Shown one piece after another: positions 12,509-24,216 of a stretch of DNA of 64,000 bases (the first letter of the stretch is position 1; each line of letters starts with the position of its first letter). Both the position numbers and the translations under genes were made by a program. Origin of the DNA: Rutstroemia sp. NJR-2017a BVV2 (taxonomy: Eukaryota > Ascomycota > Leotiomycetes > Helotiales > Rutstroemiaceae). The notes below the pieces were generated by a model. That model saw only the letters and a program-made list of their open reading frames with translations, was not told the origin of the DNA and ran no database searches. The stretch spans positions 372,001 through 436,000 of the forward strand of contig NJPS01000038.1 of assembly GCA_002946415.1 (NCBI GenBank), in the 5' to 3' direction.

Positions 12509-12907
12509 TATTCTGCAGCTAGAGAATATGCCCTCATCATCACAGCAGGTGATGCTGATGCGTCGGAGTAGGACGATTCAGCTAGGTTTTCTTTTTCGAT
12601 AGGTTAGGATTATGAAGACTCTATGATGTGCAAGGCCAGAGGTTTATGCATCTCTGCTTATCCTAATCGATACGGGGTTGAAAAACTCGGTGTCGAGAAT
12701 ACGATACGAGGATCGTACGAAGTAGACGAGCCAAGAGTCCAAGACAATCTTCCGGCAGGACAAGGAAGAACTTCGAAGCTGTCAATCAATTCCATTCACG
12801 ACGTACCGAATCGGACTAGGCGACTAATCATGGTGAAAGAGTTAAAGGGGCTTCCTGAATAATAAGTTAAGGTTAAATTTTCGCTGGGAGTGGGACATTG
12901 GGAGATC

Positions 12908-13170
12908 AAGGCTCTGCGGGTCCGAAAATACCTGCCTATTTGTGGTATTGGCTACTATCACCAAAATAATTGTAGTTTTTTTTTATATCTGAGAGATGAA
13001 TTTATATCTGGCTATTTGCTCTGAACCCTCTTATAACTAGATTAATCTAATTATATAGATTGATATAAATACAATATTAATAGAGGTTATTATAAAAAAA
13101 AGTTGTAAGTTTTTGGTGATGGTAGCCTATGCCACAAATGAGCAGCTTTTTTTGGACCCGGAGAGCAAGG
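12908..13170. mobile_element. MITE-like inverted-repeat element
   Basis: The left arm (about 12909-12985) and right arm (about 13090-13170) are imperfect inverted repeats of about 75 bases. They share blocks such as CGGGTCC, ATTTGTGGCAT/ATTTGTGGTAT, GGCTAC-ATCACCAAAA and a poly-T tract next to the centre. The roughly 105-base core is AT-rich and non-coding. Total length of about 260 bases with no ORF fits a miniature inverted-repeat transposable element. A three-base AAG flanks both ends and could be a target duplication, but that is weak. It lies in the divergent promoter between GT31 copy B and the Cps1-like GT2. Confidence 0.65.
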
Positions 13171-13906
13171 GTCTCCAGAAAACCTAATCACCATCCAATG
13201 AAACCGGGGCCATATGCAAGGCTACCAATGCTGCCCTACAGCCAAGAACTTCGTGCGGAAATCTCCATCGAATAATATGGGGATCAGCTTTTTATACCGA
13301 GATTACTGTACTCCATCATGCCTAATACCCGACTGGGGCAAACTGCGCGAAGCTGCTTCTTTCCCCTTCACGGCTAGAATTGTGCCCAGACTTCTTATCT
13401 AAATCAGGTGGAGAAGCTCGCTTTCCAAGGTCCCTCCTCTCTCAACGTTAACGTTACCAAAAACGCCTGAAAACACCCGATCGTATTACCAGGGACCCGG
13501 GGAGGTGAGGTTGTGCTGCCTACCTGCCTACCTCTGCCTACCGAATACCCACGCCTTGCCTGTCGTTGCCCCTCCCACTCTCCCATCTACGTACAAATTT
13601 TTTCCTCTCCTTGCAATCATGCTAACCTGGATGCGGATTGCTAAGCTATTCTCTCGAAATAACTTACCGCAGCTTCACCGGATACACAATGCCATAGGTG
13701 CTTGGAAATATAAAGCCCTTGGCCGCAATGTGGTGCGGTAATACTTTGTGAGCAATGTTGTTGATATAACGATTTCTCATTCATTCTGTCTTTTTTCTTC
13801 TCTTCTTTCGTTGCTCGTCGTACCCTCTGCATACATTCGTTAGTTTGCCCAACTTTTCCTGCCTGCCAGAAAACTGCGCATGCGAGGTGAGCGTGAGTAG
13901 GCCATC
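13171..13906. other. Upstream region of the Cps1-like GT2 gene
   Basis: Non-coding sequence, with a repeated 'ctgcctacct' motif near 13517. It is pyrimidine-rich from about 13780, as expected for a 5' leader. I see no gene. Confidence 0.5.
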
Positions 13907-16113
13907 ATGCCAATATTACCTGTGGTGCCGTCCGTTGCGAGGCAGCTCTACAATACCATCCTCTGCGTTACGGTCTTTTTCATCATCTTCAGATATCTCC
14001 GAAGATATGTATCGTTCTTTCCCATCACCATTGAAAGTATATGGCAGATTGGTCTAGCAGAGGTCAACCGGAGGAAAAATGTAGAACGCGTTAAGAAACT
14101 GGAACAAACGCTATCGCAAGCAGACGTGGAAAAGGGAGTCCAGGAGAAGGGAGATGTGGCTGTTAGGTGCATGGCTTCGGTGGTGGGATATCGCGAGGAA
14201 GCGAATCTGTGGAGAAGAGCTCTACAGAGTTATCTGAATTCGCCTGGTTTGGAAATCATGCTGATCGGAATCGATGGGGATCATGATGGTGATATGGAGA
14301 TGGTTTCGGTTGCGCAACAAGTAAGTTCGAATGTCCCAAACCAGAAATCCTACAAAGAGACTCAGAACTAACCTTCTTTCTCCCAGGTATTCCCCGACTT
14401 ACTCAAAATCCACATCGACGAACCTTATGGACCTCTCGCAGTCCGAATTGCTGAGAACTACGTAACCCGCGAACTCTACGACGAGAAAAGTCTAAGCTCA
14501 AAATGGAATGCTGCTGATCCGGAAAACATCCCAAAGGAACTTCTCGAAGAATCACACAAGTACGCTTTCCGGATCGTCCTGGAAAAGGCAGCCAATACTC
14601 TTCGCGAACATGGCGCACTCGATCCTATGCCTTCAAAATCTCTGCGCGCTATCTGTCTCTATCAACCGCATAAATGCAAGAAGGATATCATGTTTACGAA
14701 TATGGTGTTTTCTCTGGCGTTAGGAAATGCGAACAGCATTGAATATTTGTGGACATCGGATTCAGACACTATTGTGTTTCCTGATACGTTATATCAGACG
14801 ATTGGATGTATGTCTGCGGATCCGTTGATTGGGGGAAGTTGTTCAGCATTGTCGATTCACAATGACAAGGAGAATGCAATTGCTGCTTTGGGAAGCGCTG
14901 CCTATTGGTCCGAGTAAGTTTGACTGATTCTGATGTTGTACAAGTCAAGATGGAGCTGACCAACTGGTTGTAGACTTGCTATCACTCGTGGTCAAACTGG
15001 TGCTGTGGATGCTGTTGACTGCCAGCCCGGTCCATGTGCTGCTTTTCGATTAATCGCTTTGGAGCCGATACTTCTTCCTTGGTATACGCAGACGTCAATT
15101 GGTGTCAAAACAGTAAGTCATTGATCTCAAAGTGTTGTGATTTTAAAGTTATCACGTAACTTCATATGAGTGGTCACTACAGGTGTAGTACACCCACGCT
15201 CATACCACTCTATGATACTAGTTATCCCTTGAAGTGCCACAAGTGTTATCTGATTGCCGAGAGAGCACGTTTTTGGCACTTGAGGGGATGGTTGGCTTGA
15301 TATTACATGATAACAACACCCTTAAATACCCCGGTTATTTCGCTGGAAGTCCAGCGTAAAGGATCCCCAAGGGCACATTCCACCTGTTGCTCAAAACTCA
15401 ATAAAACAATCGCTAACCTTCCCATCCAGGTCGTAAACGAAGACCGTCATCTAACCACCAACCTCCTTCTTCGCAACTGGAAAGTAACCTTCAACACCTC
15501 CGCCCTAGCCGCCACCGACACCCCAACGACTCTCATCCGCTGGCTCCTCCAGCAACAACGCTGGGCTCGCGCCACCCACATCGAAACCTTCCAATATCCC
15601 CAAGTCTACTCCATCCACGGCGCCATTCTCTTCGTTACCGCCATGCGCCGCTTTTACGGCCCCCTCATCATCGGCGTCTTCACCATCCGCTACGTCTTCA
15701 CCGGCTACTCCGTGCACACCTACTCTCTACTCGACCTCTTCTTCCGCGTCGCACTCTGCACATCCTACAACTTCTGGTGCAACAAGTCGCACGTCAACAG
15801 CATCAAGTATCTCGTGCTATCGCAGATCTTCTACCAGCTGCCGCTGCCGGGTATCATGTTCTGGAGTGTGGTGACCGTGCTGGAAGGAGGTTGGGGGACC
15901 AGCATGAGGAACCAGACGGAGCAGAAGAAGAATAGACATGCGGCGTGGGATAATCTGTGGAGTACGAGTGCCGTGGTGGTGTGGATGGGGTTTGTGGGCG
16001 CGGCGGTCGCGAGGTTTGTCGCGGGGAGAGTCGCGCCGCATTTGCTGAATCAGCTGATGGGGTTGGCGTGGGTGGCGACGGTGGGGACGTTGTATTATAC
16101 ACTTTTGGGGTGA
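13907..16113 (+). CDS. Cps1-like processive GT2 polysaccharide synthase
   Basis: Exons 13907-14320, 14387-14913, 14974-15112 and 15430-16113 encode 587 residues. An N-terminal transmembrane segment (about residues 13-30) is followed by a GT2 domain with VVGYREEANLWRRALQS and LIGIDGDHDGDMEM. The metal-binding DSDT lies in LWTSDSDTIVFPDTLY, the acceptor-loop acid in VNEDRHLTTNLLL, and the processive signature QQQRW in LLQQQRWARATH. Several transmembrane helices follow to the C-terminus. This is the architecture of hyaluronan-synthase-like fungal enzymes such as Cryptococcus Cps1 and the plant-pathogen GT2 proteins linked to hyphal surface growth. The polymer made is unknown. Introns 1 and 2 are 66 and 60 bases, but intron 3 is 317 bases and contains hairpins. 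The gene is convergent with the second GT2 gene. Confidence 0.85.
15113..15429 (+). other. Unusually long hairpin-bearing intron 3 of the Cps1-like gene
   Basis: The intron starts GTAAGT and ends CATCCAG. At 317 bases it is about five times its neighbours. It contains an imperfect inverted repeat, TTATCCCTTGAAGTGCCA at about 15222-15239 against TGGCACTTGAGGGGATGG at about 15274-15291. A second, shorter hairpin (GAGTGGT at about 15168, ACCACTC at about 15204) precedes it. A small insertion is likely. Confidence 0.6.
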
Positions 16114-16918
16114 TGTGGTGACTGGATGGCATAGCATGGGATGGGTTATCTTCATTAATGATTACTTGAGAGTCAATGTTAGGATGGTTGGGTAAAATAG
16201 AGGTACATAGATATTTACTTACATGATTGTAATGAGAAATAGAATAAATATATAGAAAGAAAGATCCTCTACCAAGGGGCATTATAATTCATCGACCACT
16301 ATACAATGGTCTTTAATAGCTATATCTCCTCACACCGAACTATAATTGATCGAAATTACTCGGAATATTCGAGAATTGAGAACAGGTGATTGACATATCT
16401 TCCGAGGACAAGTCTCGTAGTTCGAATTCTCTTTAAACTTCGTGCAGATTGAGTGGTTAATGAATCACTATATCTATCTCTTGGTGCTCTACACATACAT
16501 ATACAAGTCTAGTGAGAGCTGGGTACATTTGCCATTACAAGTTCATTCACAGCATCTCAGACAAACAAGCAACAGAAACATTCTTTCAAACCCCCATAAC
16601 TTATTACAATGCAGTGACAATAATGATGATGATTATGTATCTTTCGTATTTGGTATCAGTTAACTTAAACCTAATGAGATAAAACCCCCCCATCTATTCG
16701 TGATCGTAGAAGCATATATATACGGGGAAGGAATATCCAATCCAATCCCAACCCACCAAGTAAGTAAGTTCGTTCCAACCAACCCAGTCCAGTCTATGTT
16801 AAAAATTAAATTAAATCCCCCATTCGCACACATGCGTTTCCTTTCCATTTCCATTTCCCTCCATTCATATATACCATTAATAAAGAGCGACTAGATATAA
16901 CTCCCACCACCAACCTAT
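16114..16918. other. Intergenic, convergent 3' ends of the two GT2 genes
   Basis: AT-rich sequence with no supported ORF; probably the 3' untranslated regions of both genes. Confidence 0.55.
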
Positions 16919-19685
16919 CTACCAACTAAACGTCATCATCTCCGGGTTCAACGCCACCGGCAGCAACAAATGGCTCACACACATAACCGAGAGCGGGAAG
17001 ATAGCGACAAAAGTATCGATGTTGTAGCTCCAGGGCAAGAAGGGGCCAGTAGCCATGATGACAATGGCGACAATACCCGCAATGCACATCATGTACGTGT
17101 ACTTGAACGTCTTGAGGATCTTGGGGACTTCGAGGAAGAAGTTGGAGAACTCGACTTCTTTGGAGGTGGCGCCCCACGACATGTCGATCTCGAACATGTG
17201 GCAGAGGATGGCTTGGGACATGTGTAGCGAGATACCGCCGAAGAAGATCATGAACATGAAGACCCATTTGAAGTTTTCGAGGACTAGAAGGAGGGGAAGG
17301 TTAGTGTATGTTCGGAGAGATAGATAGATGCTGGAGGTGGGAATAGGGAACTTACAGGCTGAGAGGAAATCCTTTTCTCCAGAACGATGACGTTGAACAG
17401 CAAGACCGAGATTACCAGCGCCGGAGAACACAACGACGATGGAAAGCCAGTTCTCCCAGGAATCAACATAGGCGAGATCAAGGTAGCCGTTGTACAAACC
17501 GACGAAAATCCAGTTGACAAGACAGATGATCCACGCGCTACCGATCGCATAGTAAGTACCGATATACGCGACGATCTGCACCTTGGAGCCGATATCGACG
17601 TTGGAACAGATGAACTTGCGGAAGAGGGGAGTGAAAGGTGATTTCCAGAGCCAGGTGCGGATGGGGTTGAAGACAAGCTCGTCACATCCGTAAGCGTACT
17701 TTTGCCAGCGAGTCAATTCATCGTAGACGGTGAGAGAGACACCTTCTTTGAATCCGTCGCCAGCCCAGGCAGCCATGCGGATGGTGTAGTTCTTGAGTTG
17801 CAAGCGGAGCGCCATGTCGAAATCTTCGGAGACACATGATTCGGACCAGAAGCGTTCTTGGCCTTCTTCGTCTTCGAATGCAACTTCTTGGATAGCAGAC
17901 CATCTGAGGATAGCATTGTGGCCGACGAAGGCGGCAACAGCACCGTTGGAGACACCGTATCGGATAGCAGAGTAGATCAAGTTGGTAAAGAAAGTAATGC
18001 CGTTTTCGAAGAAGTTGTGGGATACTTGCATGACACCGGAAGAGAATTGGATGATGCCGACTTCTGGGGATTGTTCCATTTCACTGGCAGCATCGAGCAG
18101 GCAGTCCTCGGGTACTTGGGTGTCGGAATCAATGAGGAGAATGTAGTCGCCAACTCTGATGTTTCCCTCAACCCAAGCTTCTGGGTGCTCGTCGAGCACC
18201 TCGGAAAGACAGGATTCATAAGCCTCAACCTCGTCAACTTGAGTCCATGTGGTTGATCGCTCGATAGCTTGAAGCTTCTCTTCGACGGCATTAGATAGAG
18301 CAAGTCCGTAGTTCATATTGGAGGCCTTCTTGAATTTTCCCTTTCGTGTGTAGCCGTTTTGTCCGTTAGGAGGACGAGCGGTCCATCCAATACCGTGATC
18401 AGCGTAGAACTCAATTCTTTGTTGTCTGGCGGACTCCTCGAGTAGTTGAAGACCATCGTCGTGAATGATGATGTTCGCAGATCCACCTTGAAGTTCGTAT
18501 GTTGAGATAGCCTTTTTAATCGATGAGATTGTAGGGACAATGACAGCTTGAAGACCCTCCTTATAGACTGGACATTGAATGGTGACGTGGGGCAGAGTAT
18601 CGGTCATCAGACGCGGTGGTGCTTTGGCTGAGTAGAACTTTGTGTTTCTAGAGAGTTGTTGAATAGGACCGAAACATTGCATTAGGACACCGATTATAAC
18701 ATTAGTGAAGAACTGCAGATAGTTAGTATTTGAAGCGAGAGTTAAGTGCGGAGCGTGCATCTTTAGCGGCTTACCATAGAGAAATACGCATTAATTGGTA
18801 ACATGATGATGTAGCAAAGAGAGATCCATTTGCCCAGAACGACAACTTCCAAAGCGACTTCAGCATATCCCAAACCGAGAAGGGTCATGATAAGGCAGAT
18901 TGAGCACGAGATCATGAACGAATTCAGGTACATCGTGGGTCTCTCTTCGATAGGCTGGTTCGACTCCTCGTCGATTTCGCTTACATTAGCTTGTGGCGCC
19001 TTCTCGTGTTTTTCGCTATCGGATTCATGCCAGACAGTCTGAAGCAATGCATCCTCAATGGCTTTCGCTCGGTCGAAAAGGAGTGTTGGGTCGTCTTCCC
19101 AGACTACTAACAGAGCTTCTTTGGCAATGAATGCAGCATGCTGACCTCTGCGAGCGCGTGGTAAGTCGTCGATAGTTGGTAGAATTTGAACACGAAGACC
19201 GTTTGTGAGAGGTACATCAAGGGCGTCGGGAGATCTTGTGAGGAAAGGTTCAACGACTGTGGAGTTGATGGTCATAGCAGCCTATGTGCAATGTTAGCAA
19301 TGCACATATCTCAAAGTCAGGAAAAGCATACCGAAACATTCATCGTCTGCATTGCCACACCAAATGTAGAGGTAGCCAAAGTTTGCGGCCGGCACAGGTA
19401 CTCAGTTCTGTCCTTGCGAACCATGACACCCTCATACTGTTTAGAATCATCCTGAATCCACATCAACCCCTTCTGTTTCTGCCATAGGTAGTTCAGAAGG
19501 ACTTGATGCCTGATATCATCTAATCGATTGTTGCTGTATAAGCTCTGTCGAGCTGAGCCAATTGGTGATGGCTCCGGAGACACAGCATTTGAAGTTAAAG
19601 GGTTGCCGGCGTTAGTGACAGTTTTTTCGTTGCTGGAGGACTTTTGGTCGGCCTTGGAAATCTTGAAGTAGCTAAGAACACCCAT
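16919..19685 (-). CDS. Large polytopic GT2, cellulose-synthase-like
   Basis: Exons 19685-19332, 19281-18775, 18712-17356 and 17283-16919 encode 860 residues. A soluble N-terminal region of about 210 residues leads to two or more transmembrane helices. The cytosolic GT2 domain then has VTIQCPVYKEGLQAV, IIIHDDGLQLL, KFKKASNMNYGLALS, LLIDSDTQVPEDC and SVSEDFDMALRLQ. The site of the QxxRW signature reads DELTRWQKYAYG, that is ExxRW. About five C-terminal helices follow. The layout is that of membrane processive beta-glycan synthases such as cellulose or mixed-linkage glucan synthase-like fungal proteins; the product is not determinable here. The last intron (17284-17355) is 72 bases without an in-frame stop, so retention would add 24 residues. 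Its GTAAGT/ACTAAC/CTAG signals argue for splicing. Confidence 0.82.
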
Positions 19686-22600
19686 GATCAAAGACTGTCG
19701 AGCAAGATAGCTCGATTAACGAAAGTGGTATGCAAAAAGATAGAGAGAGGGTACTGAGTAACAAGCAGACTGAGGAAACGAAGGTTTGAATATAAAGTCA
19801 TAGAAGCCGAAGCAAAGACTGATACGTTAGCCTACCTGAAAATATTGGGTGCAGCTCAGGAAACCACTTTGAGCCATCTCCGAACTGAACGGGAAGGTCT
19901 CCAGGGTAGCTGTCGACAAGAGCGAGCGTCTAGAATGAGCTTACTGAGTCGAGAACGCCAAGGTGTAGGTTTTCTCTGGCCCAAGGATGTCCAAAAAAAG
20001 CTCGATACTTTCCTGCAGTCCCAACAGCGAACAAGAGCGCCATCGTAACCCTGGCAATTTCCGCTTGAGATTGGAAAACGCTTGCGAATGGTTGCATTCT
20101 TGCATTTTTCGCATGCGACCGGCAGATATCCGTGGACTTCCACGCATCCCAAACAATTGAGAGCTGAGGTTCGGGAGTACCTTGGGTAGAATCCCTGCGG
20201 AGGATCTATCGCTCAAAGGTGATCTTGGTCGGGCGGAGCCTGAGAATGCACAGAGAGCAAAAGCTCGACAGGGGAAACATCTTGATATTGCTTGGACTGC
20301 TGGCCATTGGACGTCGCCGGCCCTTTGCTGTTGTTGGGGGGGGCGAATTGACTGACCCTGGCCCTGTCAATACAGTATGTGCATGCAATGAGTAAATCTT
20401 GCCTGCACAATATATTGAGGTCGTAATCGACAGCAAGGGTCAAAGTGTTCAAGGTAGGCCAGGCAGGCCAGGCAGGCCAGGTAGGCAAGGTATGCTTATC
20501 AAGAAAGGTGGGTACACGACCAGCCCATAATTTCCTGTTACCTGCTACCTGTTCGATGAATCATAGCAATTAGATGAATTGGCCATGTCCACAGTAGCGA
20601 TGGCTCGTAAGCACCTTGCTGCGTCTGAACTCACGTCGTTTCGTCAAGCTGTTAGTTTTTTGAGGCTATCGATTCAAAAGTAAACCTTCCATCAGCGCTT
20701 GCCCCGAAGACACCCCGCCGCGGAGAAGTAACTTGATCGGGAAATGATACGCTCCATAATGGGTCGATGTCGATCCGGAAGTGGAAAGATGTTGTTGTAT
20801 TAGCACCGAATATAGAAAATGCTACGAATAAACGGAAAAGCAGAAAAACGTGTCCAACGTGTCGACCACCTTTTGCCTCGCTTCTATCCGTGCTTTGGAT
20901 TAGCGGCTTCTTCCCTATTGGAGTTGCCGATAGCAGTGAGAAGCTTAAACCGGATAAACGCCCGTCTAAATGTTGAGCTGAAGAGACGAACAAGTACAAG
21001 TAAGACACAAAATGGGCCTTTTTGTAACGGTTATCCGAGAGCGGTAGCATCTTGCGAATCTCCCGCCGCCTCGATTGGGTAAAGTACAGTGGATAAGCCA
21101 CTCGTTTCCGTGAGCACAGAGGTGTTTTCGGTTGCTGGCGTTCGAGAACGTATAGTCTTCCTAACGAACAGTGCTGAGCTGCTGCATCGAAGCTCTCCAG
21201 CCACTCGCGCTGCATACGAGCGGTACGTGGTGCAGGACTAGCTTGATAGGATAGATAGCCATGCTATGGCTATGGCTATAGCCATGATAGCCACAGCCAT
21301 AACCAGTTTTGCCAGTATTCCGTTAACATACACCGGGTTACAAATGCCTACATGCTCGTTAGCACTGCCTGGCATACCTGGATACCTGGTACAGTTCAGT
21401 ATCTCCGTCAGTGCTAAGCTTATCAGTAATAGTGTCAGCTTATGTTCCGTGCTGTCGAACTTCTGTATCTAGGCTGGCACGGTCGGCCCACAGTACCCGA
21501 CATGCAATGGCCAGTAGATCATCCGAACGAGTCTTACGGGGTCCCACCTCTCGTACAAAGTCTGTAAGGTTTGACTTTTCACACATGCACCTGTGCAGCA
21601 AAGTGAAGATAACTTGACACACCGTATGGCTTTGTACAAGGTGCAAAATTTTGCGCCAGTGGGAAATCTTGGAATAAGGGCCTTCTTGCTTTCATCTTGA
21701 TAAGCAACGATGCAATGGCAGCCAGGTTGCTGGCCCTCTCGGGAAAAGATAAACATGATACTGCACTGAGATACGAGATCCCAACAGAATCTAACCGAGC
21801 AGTATTCAAGTCGTCTGTGTGTTACATACACATACTTCAGTCCCCCACCTCAACCACCACACCTCAGTCGCTCTCCGGCGAATTGGTGTAGAGGAACTAA
21901 TAGCATGTGAATTAATGGCGCGCATGTATACTTCCTCGTGAAATTAAAATGGTAACCCTTTAGTTAAAGTACATGACGATGTGTATGACGGCATGTATAA
22001 CATGAGGACTTGAGCAAGGGATGGGATGAAAGGGGGAGGACGTGCGTTTGATGCTGCTGTAAAGTAGTCGATAGATAGATTACTTACTGTTCATGTTGTG
22101 TATTGTGGCACAGCACCCACCACCACCGGTATGTGCGACCCAACTGTAAGCTTTCCAAAGCGGAATATTGTTTTCGGCAAATCGAAAGCTTGGGGGCTAT
22201 CGTCAAACCGACCCAATGACAAGGGAGAAAGCTCCGGCGGGAAGCCTTTCCGGAAATTAGTCAACCTGTGTTCCTGTGGCTTCTGCATCTACTTTATTTC
22301 TGATTGTAAACGATGAACGAACGAATAAATCCCGGGCCACAAATGAAGTCAAACCTACCGTTCTCCGTGTGTCACAAGAAACGGTAAGCTTTCCGACTAA
22401 CTCTTCCCGTGTTACAGTTTCAATCTAATCTATTTACACAAGAAAGCGCTCCATATGAACTGCAAACGCCAATAGATAATGGAACTCAATGTCAATGTCC
22501 AGACTGGCAAACGAGCAACCTGCAGCGCAATGTAAGGCTCACCCTTGTCCGATGTCCCGCACAGAGTAGCATCACCAGTGGGGCTTTTCTTCAAATTACG

Positions 22601-22792
22601 AGGATGCAAATGTACTTTACTATATTATTTCTGCATGTACCATGTTAACCTATTCTATAATTATCACCGAAAAAACTGATTACCGTATCCCATACCATCC
22701 AAGGAAAAGTCCAAAGCTTCCTATTCCGTCGCATCCAATCGCGTCACTCATTATGTACTCGTTCCTGTGAAAATCTAAAGAAAAGTAGCTAA
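19686..22792. other. 3.1-kb non-coding region with short repeats
   Basis: This lies upstream of the large GT2 gene and downstream of the GH16 gene. It contains a tandem ccaggcaggc-type repeat at about 20453-20492. It also has a cluster of interleaved ATGGCTAT/ATAGCCAT palindromes at 21255-21302. A 187-residue minus-strand ORF (20652-21215) has no recognisable domain and is not supported as a gene. Some of the sequence may be a long leader or promoter. Confidence 0.5.
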
Positions 22793-24216
22793 TCAACACT
22801 GTTGCCACATCTGCACATTATCGACGATCATTTGGCCATCTTTCTCCCAAGTAGGATACCATTGATCTCGGCTTTTCCAAAAATCAAGTTTTGCAGATGC
22901 GCTTCCATCAACCCATGGCTTTGCATCTGCACCGTCCAGGAACCACCCGTTCTGACCACCAACGGCTACGTTCATGATAAGATAAAACTCTTGGTCGAAA
23001 GGCGTGCTATCTCGGCCCGTCTGAGACCAAGGGTCCACAATTGCAGTATCATTGGAGTCGGTCAACGGGAAATTCCCCTGCTGCCACAACGGCTTGTTGA
23101 ACGGCCAATACATGACTTGCTGCAGTGTGTTGTCAACATATGCAAAGATATATTTCTCGCTCCACTCCAAGCCGTAAGTGTGGAATTCGTCGCCAAACTG
23201 GTTATGCAATGCAGTTCGGACATTGGATGTAAGCTTGTAAGCATCATGCTTCAAGTCAGGACCCCAGTGCAGAGATCCCGATACGAAGTTGTTCCCGCCA
23301 AGACTGTAGGTGTAGTTGTTGCCTCGGGATTCCATAATGTCGATCTCACCACTTTGTGGCCAGGCTCCGTAAGTGTCTTCAACGGGCAACATCCAAATGG
23401 CTGGCCAAAGCCAATCACCTTTCGGAATCTTGGCTCGGACTTCCACCTTTCCGTATTTGATGGATGCGCCAAGCTTAGTGTTGATGCGAGCAGACTTGAC
23501 GGGTTGAACGATGGTGCCATTAGTTGTGTTGGTATAGGTGACACAGTTGAGATTAATATTGGAGGTAGTCGTGCAGGAGCCATCAGCTGTGAGGTTGATG
23601 ATGTTGTTGGTGGTGATCAAAGCTGCGTCTTGCAGAGTTGGCTTGATATACAGCTGCCCATTTTGGATGAAGACGTTCTCGTCATCGCTTGTGGTCTGTT
23701 CAAATTGACCGTTGCTAAGAGAACGTTAGCACAATGTCTCACAATCACACCCGAGGGATGCACTAACCCATAGCCACCAACTTGAACTTCCTTCGTCCAG
23801 ATCTTAGGATCTAAGGTGCCGGACGAGAAGTCATCGTTCAATACAGGACAGTATTTGTGGTGCTGAATAGTTTTTATCTTCAAGTAGATGACCAGTCCAG
23901 TGAGTCCAAGACCAAGGAGTAGACCGCAAAGCGGCATTATCCATAGTAGACTCTCCTTCTTGGTTTTCTTCCTCGTGGGTAAAGGTACGGCGTCCTCCTT
24001 GCGGACGCGACGAGAGCGAAAGTATCCCGTGCCAGGAACTGGAGCATATTGATAACCTGATCGAACACCAATGGTCGAAGCAGGTCTCGAATATGGAGGA
24101 GTTGAGAAGGGATTGGAAGTCGAAGGTGCTCGCACTGATGGAGCTGGAGTATGCCCTGGACTGTTTTCCGCGGTCGCAGGACTGCTCTGTGAGAGAAAAG
24201 ACATAGGCCCCCTCAT
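22793..24216 (-). CDS. Membrane-anchored GH16 endo-beta-1,3(4)-glucanase-like protein
   Basis: Exons 24216-23768 and 23714-22793 encode 456 residues. The 53-base intron (GTTAGT donor, GTGCTAACG branch) joins VQVGGYG to NGQFEQTT. I chose the ATG at 24216 because the upstream in-frame sequence looks like leader. A Ser/Pro-rich cytosolic region of about 90 residues and a basic cluster precede a signal anchor, LLWIMPLCGLLLGLGLTGLVIY. The extracellular GH16 fold shows FSSGTLDPKIWTKE, GKVEVRAKIPKGDWLWPAIWMLP and the catalytic SGEIDIMESRG. There the two Glu flanking Asp (about residues 272 and 277) act as nucleophile and acid/base; the Met insertion is typical of laminarinase-type members. GLEWSEKYIFAYVD and FYLIMNVAVGG complete the domain. 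It probably hydrolyses or remodels beta-glucan at the cell surface. A 323-residue ORF on the plus strand is its shadow. Confidence 0.9.

Noticed and set aside
16380..16440. T-loop-like sequence (gtagttcgaattctc)
   Set aside because: No acceptor or anticodon arm could be built around it, so it is not called as a tRNA.
20652..21215. 187-codon minus-strand ORF upstream of the large GT2 gene
   Set aside because: Sequence lacks domain character and the DNA is repeat-bearing promoter-like sequence.
22802..23773. 323-codon plus-strand ORF
   Set aside because: Antisense shadow of the GH16 exon, which has clear catalytic motifs.
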